Shown in pieces: positions 1 to 5,178 of a stretch of 13,108 bases of DNA. Below the pieces are notes generated by a model. The model was not told the origin of the DNA, made no database searches, and saw only the letters and a program-made list of their open reading frames with translations. Source of the DNA: Pavlovales sp. CCMP2436 (lineage: Eukaryota > Haptophyta > Pavlovophyceae > Pavlovales); contig MU631488.1 of assembly GCA_026770615.1 (NCBI GenBank), forward strand, positions 74,580 to 87,687, written 5' to 3'. The translations under genes and the position numbers were made by a program. The first letter of the stretch is position 1, and each line of letters opens with the position of its first letter.

Positions 1-556
1 TTACTGCGAAATGGCGCCATGGCTTTTTGCGCGGAATTTGAACTGTCGACCCGTCAGCGTAGCCAAGCTAGTGCCTGATGCCAGCCTGGGTCGAAAACTT
101 CCGGACGCACCGTCGTCTTCGACGACACGACCAAGCGACTTCGACCCATGCAGCGCTGCGCGGCGCTCGGCCTGCTGTGGGTGGTGCATACTGCAGCCGC
201 CCGGCGTGAAGCACGCGACGTGGAGTGAAAGCTCAGTTGAGTTGACACGCGCGCACTTGCCGCATCACGTGCAGACGACCTGGGACTTCGCTTTGGCGGA
301 GGGCGCGTTGACCGCACCGTGGAGAGCGAGGAATGCCAGGAATGTTTCACGCGCAGCCACCGCCTCGTTCGCGTCCGTGCCCTCTTGAGCCGCTTGGCCT
401 TGATGTCGGGGTGCTGGAAAAAATTCGCCTCGACCGCGCTCTTGAGCAGGTAGACATTAAGGCCGTCCTTGTTGATGATCTCCTTGAAGCCGCTCGGCAT
501 GGCCATCATGGTCTCTCTAGAGTCAAAGCTCTTGACCGAGCCGGAAGAGCACGTAA
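1..556 (-). pseudogene. 3' end of an unrecognised Cys-containing gene, reading frame broken
   Basis: On the minus strand a readable frame starts just after a splice-acceptor-like TTAG (560-557). It runs through the methionines at 509-504 and the stretch MAMPSGFKEIINKDGLNVYL to about position 420. A second frame then carries it from about 400 to a TAA at 3-1, reading AAQEGTDANEAVAARETFLA and later CGKCARVN and HVACFTPGGCS. The switch lies near a run of six T (minus strand; 418-423), a typical site for a one-base length change. The second frame has a single TGA at 267-265, inside a Cys cluster (VVCT-stop-CGKC). The Cys-x2-Cys spacing suggests a zinc-binding knuckle, which is inference. I do not recognise the family. 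It may be a decayed gene or mobile-element fragment, or a live gene with a sequencing error plus a selenocysteine or an unrecognised intron. The 5' part is not identifiable, because the palindrome array starts immediately upstream. Confidence 0.4.
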
Positions 557-565
557 CTAACGCAA

Positions 566-744
566 TTTCGCGCGATATTTCGCAGCGAAAAGCTTTTATT
601 TAAATTTTGCAGCGAAATTTCGCTGCGAAATTTCGTTGCAAATGCTATATTTGTTTCGCAGCGAAATTTCGCATATATTTCGCGTGCGAAATTTTTCTGC
701 GAAATTTCGCACGCGAAATTGGTTTTTTGGATTTCGCAGCGAAA
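566..744. repeat. Array of about nine TTTCGC-N-GCGAAA palindromes
   Basis: Perfect or near-perfect copies of a 13-14 bp palindrome lie at 578-590, 605-617, 618-630, 631-642, 654-666, 678-691, 692-704, 705-718 and 732-744, with half sites at 566-575 and 667-675. The commonest form is TTTCGCAGCGAAA; variants change the central base (TTTCGCTGCGAAA) or widen the centre (TTTCGCGTGCGAAA, TTTCGCACGCGAAA). Start-to-start distances are 27, 13, 13, 23, 24, 14, 13 and 27 bp, so copies are often head-to-tail without spacer. The array abuts the 5' boundary of the coding fragment at 1-556. Nothing like it occurs elsewhere in the window. Function is unknown: a clustered binding site, a satellite seed or a palindrome-driven expansion are all possible. 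Confidence 0.85.
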
Positions 745-1323
745 TCACGAACTCTGTGCTTGACACCGGACTGGCGATTTATTCGTTATTAATCTATGAG
801 CCAATACATAATTGTTATCCGCTCCGTTATGTCGAAATGAGCGATATCGAAGAGAAATAAACGGCGCCCCTGAAGGCCTGGGAGAAGGCGGCTCTGGCTT
901 CGGTCACCCCCCCCCCTTAGCCCGCAAGTGGGAAACGATCATCCATAGCATTGCGAGCCTCCATGCTCGAAGCCAGAGCTCGCTCTAGGCTCGCTGAATT
1001 CGTCTCGGCGAGCTCTATTTTGCACATTTTTCAGAAATTTGTGAATTCGTGTGCGTGGGGTAGTAAATCAGTAACTAACAAGGTGATCTTTTTCGAAAAG
1101 GTGATACGCCATGCTGTAATCGTTCACCAGCCCCCCTAAAACTTTTTGAAATGTGATTTTTCTGCATGTAATTAAAAAATTAAATTACATGAATTGCTTG
1201 TATGTAGTTTAAGAGGTAAGTTACTTATTGGTGGCGTCGCTTTTTGAAATGTTAGATACAAATCTACTGCAGATGTATATATTTTAAAAGCAACTGGCCA
1301 GGTTTCGTGGCTGGCTTCGGGAA
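745..1323. other. AT-rich spacer without a convincing gene
   Basis: No frame here reads as a protein with consistent codon use. The visible items are a ten-base C run near 907-916 next to a repeat module (890-911), a GAGCTC/GCTCG-rich patch at 960-1015, and an AT-rich inverted repeat at 1165-1191 in which ATGTAATT and AATTACAT face each other across nine bases. Confidence 0.5.
890..911 (+). repeat. Copy of a dispersed repeat module (Ala-Gln-Val-Thr-Pro type)
   Basis: The module GGCTCTGGCTTCGGTCACCC matches GGCTATGGCTCAGGTCACCC at 4908-4929 with three differences. It is also found inverted at 1350-1372 and 8272-8293. In the 4908 and 8272 copies it reads as Ala-Gln-Val-Thr-Pro in an open frame, so the module may descend from a coding sequence. 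Confidence 0.55.
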
Positions 1324-1650
1324 ATGTCTATGAATGGTCGTGTGCTGGGGGGGGATGACCTGAGCCATAGCCAGGCCCTAGGAGCCGCCGCGCGCCCCAT
1401 GACGAGCCGTGTGCCCTTCTCCTCCGAATACCTGCCTGGTCGCCATCCCCGCCCCCCCGTCCTGCAGACAAACGAGGGCGCGACGGCCGCACAGTCTGCG
1501 CGCCTCAAAGATGACACAGTGGCGCACAGCACTCCCTGCAAGCACCAGGCCCTCCCACAACCCAGCAGCCCCACCTCTGGGCGCGGCGCAGCTGGGATCC
1601 ACGTCTCCGGCTCCCCGCAGATGAGACGACCACGGGTTCTCAAAAGTTAA
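1324..1650 (+). CDS. Doubtful hypothetical ORF, GC-rich
   Basis: An open frame of 108 codons has mostly G or C at third positions in its middle part and ends TAA just before an AT-rich stretch. The product would be Pro/Ser/Ala-rich with no motif that I recognise, no signal peptide and no membrane segment. The first codons overlap an inverted dispersed repeat (1350-1372), which argues against the given start. The minus strand is also open here in two frames, as is common in GC-rich DNA. It could be an exon of a gene whose other parts I cannot see, or chance. Confidence 0.2.
   Translation: MSMNGRVLGGDDLSHSQALGAAARPMTSRVPFSSEYLPGRHPRPPVLQTNEGATAAQSARLKDDTVAHSTPCKHQALPQPSSPTSGRGAAGIHVSGSPQMRRPRVLKS
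1350..1372 (-). repeat. Inverted copy of the dispersed GGCTATGGCTCAGGTCA module
   Basis: The reverse complement reads GGCTATGGCTCAGGTCATCC, differing from the 4908-4929 copy by one base over the first twenty. It sits at the left edge of a GC-rich island. Confidence 0.6.
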
Positions 1651-1852
1651 AAAGGCACACACACAAATTACGTGTTTATGTACTTCTTTACTCACGCGAG
1701 CACTCGATTTTGTTCTTAGTGGACGCTTCTTAGCTAGGCAAATGTGTCCCAGGTCCCAGGCGACTGGGCGGCCCTAACGTAACTTCAGCTAGCGGGGAAT
1801 TAATCGGGAAGGCCTACTCATGTTGTGTGTACTCAATGATGAGATTTACCTT

Positions 1853-1934
1853 AGGGTTGAATTCTGAATTAGTGGCGCGCGATTCCGCACTTGGGAGGGG
1901 GAAAAGCTGTGGCCGGGACGAAGTAGTAGACATT
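1853..1934 (+). repeat. Dispersed repeat, copy 1 of 3
   Basis: The copy begins AGGGTTGAATTCTGAATTAG, continues TGGCGCGCGATTCCGCACTT, then a GGGAGGGGGAAAAGCTGTGG block and GGACGAAGTAGTAGACATT. The same order of blocks is found at 4820-4900 and 11659-11746 with a few substitutions and short indels. At 11659 the family forms one end of a terminal-inverted-repeat element; here no partner end is visible, so this is a solo end or a truncated copy. Confidence 0.85.
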
Positions 1935-2473
1935 TTTTTTTAAAAGCTGGAGCTGTTCAATCTTACTGTGCATCTGTGTGCTTGGGGAGTGGTCCTGGAC
2001 ATGTCCGGGAGATCGTCTTCGGGGATAGACGTCCTAATCAGAAATCCTTTCTTAACTGTACCCCCAAATCTTTACGCCTCGACGTGTCATCTCCTCGTCG
2101 AAGTCGGGGCCGAGGTCGGAGTCAACGACAACTACTTTGCAACGTGCGTCCAGGCGGTGCTTCTTCTAATCTTCATGTGCTTCTGAGTCAGGGGTACTGC
2201 GCAGCACGAGGCTTTCGATGATGATACGATACTTTAAATTTTAATCGATGGGTGTGCAATGTAAGGATTTAAAAGAAGGGCGTCGCAGACCACCTGTCCA
2301 GTTAGCAGCCCAGCCAGCGGCCCATAGGCATCGTATATGTATATGCGCGCTGGCCCCGATCGCTGCCCAGCGTGGGAACACGACAAACAGCAACCAGCAG
2401 ATCATCTCCCTAAACGCCCTTGCCCGGGCACACTACCGGAGATCCATCGGCACGCGCGGTGGCGCCCAAGCCA
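1935..2473. other. Spacer, no gene recognised
   Basis: A T run followed by TTTTAAAAG opens the stretch, and an AT-rich patch (2230-2275) divides it. Short open frames exist on the plus strand, but their composition and lack of motifs give no reason to call a protein. A palindromic GTATATGTATATGC-like sequence lies near 2333-2346. Confidence 0.4.
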
Positions 2474-2731
2474 GCGCAGCCGACTAAGGCACGCAGCAGG
2501 CAATGGGCGACGCAGCGCTCAGACCAGCAAAACATTCAGAACAGTCAGACGCCAGCTTGATTCCCTATCAGTCAGTATATGTATAACTTTAGATAACGTG
2601 GCACCACCTTAAAAGTTAAATATATTCATGATTGGGATTCAAGCTGGCGTCTGACTGTTCTGAATGTTGTGCTGGTCTGAGCGCTGCGTCGCCCATTGCC
2701 TGCTGCGAGCCTTAGTCCGAGTCGGCTGCGC
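2474..2731. mobile_element. Foldback element: about 95 bp inverted arms around a 68 bp loop
   Basis: The left arm (2474-2565) and right arm (2634-2731) are reverse complements with three mismatches and one 6-base indel (the right arm has an extra CTCGGA-type duplication). The loop (2566-2633) is AT-rich. Transcription would give a very long hairpin. An 8 bp direct repeat, CGCGGTGG, lies at 2455-2462 and immediately after the right arm at 2732-2739. It could be a target duplication of the 8 bp size typical of hAT elements, although the left copy is 11 bases away from the arm. No protein is encoded. It is most likely a non-autonomous foldback or MITE-type element; a local inverted duplication is the alternative. 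Confidence 0.8.
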
Positions 2732-2754
2732 CGCGGTGGAAAAGTTAAATATAT
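2611..2754 (+). repeat. Direct repeat AAAAGTTAAATATAT (two copies)
   Basis: Identical 15-mers lie at 2611-2625, inside the foldback loop, and at 2740-2754, right after the element. A shorter AAAAGTTAAA is seen near 1642. Spacing and AT content suggest a duplicated promoter-like or insertion-target sequence. Confidence 0.7.
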
Positions 2755-3000
2755 GAGTTAAAGTGACTAGCAGGGCCAGCGCCAGGGGGGGTGGTGGGGA
2801 TATAGGAACCAACCTGGCGCTCGGCCTGTGGCTGTGCACTAACCCGGCTAATCTGTTCAGTGGCGATCACACTGTCACATGGCTCCACAGGGATCACGAT
2901 TCACAGCGACGCCACGATCCACCCGGAGCTTCGGCGACCCGGACTGGACCGGTGGACGCAGCGGCTCCTATCAGCGAGGCCCGGCAAGCGAGACAGCTCC
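2755..3000. other. Short spacer, nothing recognised
   Basis: This is the stretch between the foldback element and the 3' end of the 144-residue minus-strand gene. It presumably holds that gene's 3' untranslated region. I see no repeat, hairpin or motif worth naming. Confidence 0.4.
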
Positions 3001-3435
3001 TCATTCGAGTAACCTTCTGCCCAGCTGCGCGTAGAGGCGCCGCTCCTTGGCTGTGAGCTGCTGAATGTAGTTTGCGAGCGAGTCCTTGTCCGGGATCGAC
3101 ACCGGGTACGCGTTCTCCTCGTAGGCCGCATTGACGCTGTTGCCGAAGTAGGGCTGGGCGCCCCCGTCTGCCTCGCGCTCGTAAGCCTCCGCGCGCCTGC
3201 TGATCTCCACCTCCGTATGTCCCCACCCCTGCTCCTCCCCACCAGATCCAAGCCCGCCCTGAGCGCCGCGAACGGACCCGCCGGGCGGGAGGCGCGGCGC
3301 GGTGGAGACCCGTCGAACGGGGCTGCGGCCGCCCGGCTCGGGCGTTCTTGGCTGGAAGATCGCCGCCCGCCCGGAGTGCGACCCGCCGCCGATCTCCGAC
3401 GAGGACTCGAGGATCGCCTGCACCTCTCGGTCCAT
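3001..3435 (-). CDS. Hypothetical protein, 144 residues, divergent from dapF
   Basis: I do not recognise the family. The start chosen is the ATG at 3435-3433, in a GCCGCGATGG context, because it leaves a 107-base gap to the dapF start; a longer frame would run into dapF exon 1. The first 70 residues are Gly/Pro/Ser/Arg-rich and probably disordered, after MDREVQAILESSSEIGGG. The C-terminal half is denser and charged: HTEVEISRRAEAYERE, PYFGNSVNAAYEENAYPV, then DKDSLANYIQQLTAKERRLY, which looks helical. The frame ends in TGA. There is no signal peptide or membrane segment, so a soluble protein is expected. Codon use is GC-rich at third positions like dapF. A GT dinucleotide just before the stop leaves open a further 3' exon. 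Confidence is moderate that it is a real gene. Confidence 0.55.
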   Translation of the reverse strand: MDREVQAILESSSEIGGGSHSGRAAIFQPRTPEPGGRSPVRRVSTAPRLPPGGSVRGAQGGLGSGGEEQGWGHTEVEISRRAEAYEREADGGAQPYFGNSVNAAYEENAYPVSIPDKDSLANYIQQLTAKERRLYAQLGRRLLE

Positions 3436-3542
3436 CGCGGCGCTCCAGTCGACGCCGGCGCGCAGAGAGAAGATCGGCCGCGGGCGCCGAAATTTAACAG
3501 CGCGGTGCTCGTGACGTCCGACGCTGCGCTGCACGGGCTCCA
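3436..3542. promoter_or_regulatory. Candidate shared divergent promoter of dapF and the 144-residue gene
   Basis: Only 107 bases separate the two start codons. The stretch contains one AT-rich island, AAATTTAAC (about 3490-3498), that could serve as a TATA-like element, and a TGACGTC (3512-3518), the palindromic ACGT core bound by bZIP factors in other eukaryotes. Both assignments are inference from motif resemblance. Confidence 0.4.
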
Positions 3543-4749
3543 ATGAACCTTCTCTGCGTCGCCGCCGTGCTCGGGATGCGCGCGCGGCCGATGATGAGTG
3601 CGAGCACGAAGGTGGCCTTCTCAAAGTACCATGGTGCGCCTCCGCCGCCGCCGCCGCTCGCGCAACGCGCCGACCGACGCGCGCGCGCCGCGCGCTGACC
3701 GCAGGCCTGCTGCTGCTTGCGCGCCGGTCTATTCGCAGGGATCGGCAACGACTTCATCCTGGTCGACAACCGCGCCTCGTCAGAGCTGTTGCTCAGCCCC
3801 GAGCAGTCGAAGCGGCTGTGCGACCGCAACTTTGGCGTCGGCGGCGACGGCGTCATCTTCGCGCTGCCTGGCGAGAACGGCGCAGATTACGCCATGCGTA
3901 TCATCAACTCGGATGGCTCGGAGCCCGAGATGTGCGGAAACGGCATCCGCTGCATGGCCAAGTACGTCGCTGGGCTCGAGGGGCGCACGGAGCCGCACAC
4001 GTACACCATATCGACGCGCGCCGGCCCCATTGTCCCCGAGCTTACCGCCGACGGGATGGTGAAGGTGTGTAAATATCTATAAAACGTCCGGCCCCGTAAA
4101 GGTCTCCAGTCCCCCAGTGGTGCAGCAACAATACACTGTTAGCCCAGAACCGCTCCCGAGCACACGGATAGCGTCATCATCCCCTTGTCGTCATTTGAGC
4201 TTATCCCCCCCTCCCCTTCCCTCCCCCCTCCTACCTTGCTTTATAATTTAAAAGGTCGACATGGGTGAACCCATCCTCGAAGGCCCCAAAGTGCCCACCA
4301 CGCTCCCCACCGACGCGCAGGGGCGCGTGATTGGCGTGCCACTGATGGTGGCGGGCAAGGAATGGAAGGTGACGTGCGTCTCGATGGGCAACCCGCATGC
4401 CATCGTCTTCGTCGACGCCCTCGACGACACCGCGCTGCCGCTCGCGACGGTCGGACCGAAGTTCGAGAACCACCCGGTTTTCCCCGCGCGCACCAACACC
4501 GAGTTCGTGCAGGTGCTCTCGCGCACGCACCTCGCGATGCGTGTGTGGGAGCGCGGCGCGGGGCCGACGCTCGCATGCGGCACGGGCGCGTGCGCGCTGC
4601 TCGTCGCCGCGGTGCTCAACGGACTGTCCGAGCGCAAGGCGACCGTCTCGCTGCCGGGCGGCGACCTCCAGATCGAGTGGTTGCCCAACAACAAGATCAT
4701 GATGACGGGGCCCGCTGAGTTTGCATTCGTCGGCGAGGCGTCTATCTAA
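3543..4749 (+). CDS. dapF: Diaminopimelate epimerase, nuclear, three exons, probably plastid-targeted
   Basis: It interconverts LL- and meso-diaminopimelate, the penultimate step of lysine synthesis, which in algae is a plastid pathway. Exons: 3543-3633, 3739-4064 and 4255-4749, giving 303 residues against about 275 in bacteria. Joining exons 1 and 2 restores [16 protein letters not shown] (from about residue 25), the family N-terminal signature; joining exons 2 and 3 gives DGMVK-VDMGEP. The two catalytic cysteines are both present: Cys96 in MCGNGIRC and Cys247 in [19 protein letters not shown] and [12 protein letters not shown] are also typical. The extra N-terminus ([20 protein letters not shown]) is hydrophobic then basic, as expected of a signal-plus-transit presequence; this is inferred. 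I chose the ATG at 3543 because it includes that segment; later in-frame ATGs exist at 3576, 3591 and 3594. All introns are GT-AG. Nothing suggests inactivation. Confidence 0.93.
3634..3738 (+). other. dapF intron 1 (105 bp, phase 1)
   Basis: The donor is GTGCGC after CATG and the acceptor is TTCGCAG before GGATCGGC. The split codon becomes a Gly in KYHGIGNDF. The intron is GC-rich, includes a (GCC)n-like run and stays largely open, so an unspliced reading would misplace the start into it (ATG at 3717). Confidence 0.88.
4065..4254 (+). other. dapF intron 2 (190 bp, phase 0)
   Basis: The donor is GTGTGT after ATGGTGAAG and the acceptor is TTTAAAAG before GTCGACATGGG. A long C/T tract (about 4203-4240) precedes the acceptor. 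Without splicing, exon 2 would stop at 4080-4082 and exon 3 would look like a separate gene starting at 4261. Confidence 0.9.
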
Positions 4750-4819
4750 CCAACTTATATTTATCTAACTATTATTTCGCTTTAAAATTAAATGATATAA
4801 TTTTCTCCTGTCATGTAAA

Positions 4820-4930
4820 TGGGTCGAAATCCGAATCAGTGGCGCGATTCCACACCGGGGAGGGGGAAAAGTGGCGGCCGGGACGAAGAAGTAGACATTG
4901 GTCACCCGGCTATGGCTCAGGTCACCCCCG
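4820..4930 (+). repeat. Dispersed repeat, copy 2 of 3, joined to the Ala-Gln-Val-Thr-Pro module
   Basis: 4820-4900 repeats the blocks of the 1853 and 11659 copies: GGGTCGAAATCCGAATCAG, TGGCGCGATTCC, GGGGAGGGGGAAAAG and GGACGAAGAAGTAGACATT. It runs directly into GGCTATGGCTCAGGTCACCC (4908-4927), the second module that stands alone at 890, 1350 and 8272. This copy therefore shows that both modules belonged to one longer element. A 60-codon frame spans it from 4819 but is probably not a gene. Confidence 0.75.
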
Positions 4931-5178
4931 ATCAGGGGAAGACCATCTTAGAATGTTTTACAAAGCCAAGCGCGAAAAGTGGCCAGGATATTCTGAACTA
5001 AATCAAAAAATGGCTTTCCATTTTTTTACCCGAGATACTCAAATCCCGTTAACTAACTTGCAATATTAAAATTACATATCAAAAGGTGTTAAAATTACAT
5101 GCGACAGTACTGCGGAGCTTAAATCAACGTGCGTGACGGAACTCGCGCCGCGTGCAAGGTGGTCACCAGCAGCGTCCA
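4931..5178. other. AT-rich spacer downstream of dapF and of the large minus-strand gene
   Basis: The two genes converge here. The stretch includes a divergent tail of the dispersed repeat (shared GAAGACCATCTTA with the inverse of 8239-8253) and a 12 bp direct repeat TTAAAATTACAT at 5066-5077 and 5089-5100. No coding sequence is recognised. Confidence 0.5.

Noticed and set aside
566..744. CRISPR array
   Set aside because: The units are palindromes that often abut with no spacers, and the genome is eukaryotic.
810..824. AATTGTTATCCGCTC, identical to part of the bacterial lac operator
   Set aside because: The flanks do not match cloning-vector sequence, the symmetric other half is absent, and the surrounding DNA is clearly the same eukaryotic genome. 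Treated as coincidence.
4820..4850. GGGTCGAAATCC resembling a tRNA B box, suggesting a tRNA-derived SINE
   Set aside because: No A box at the right distance, no cloverleaf, no A-rich tail, and the 11659 copy has terminal inverted repeats, which fits a DNA transposon better.
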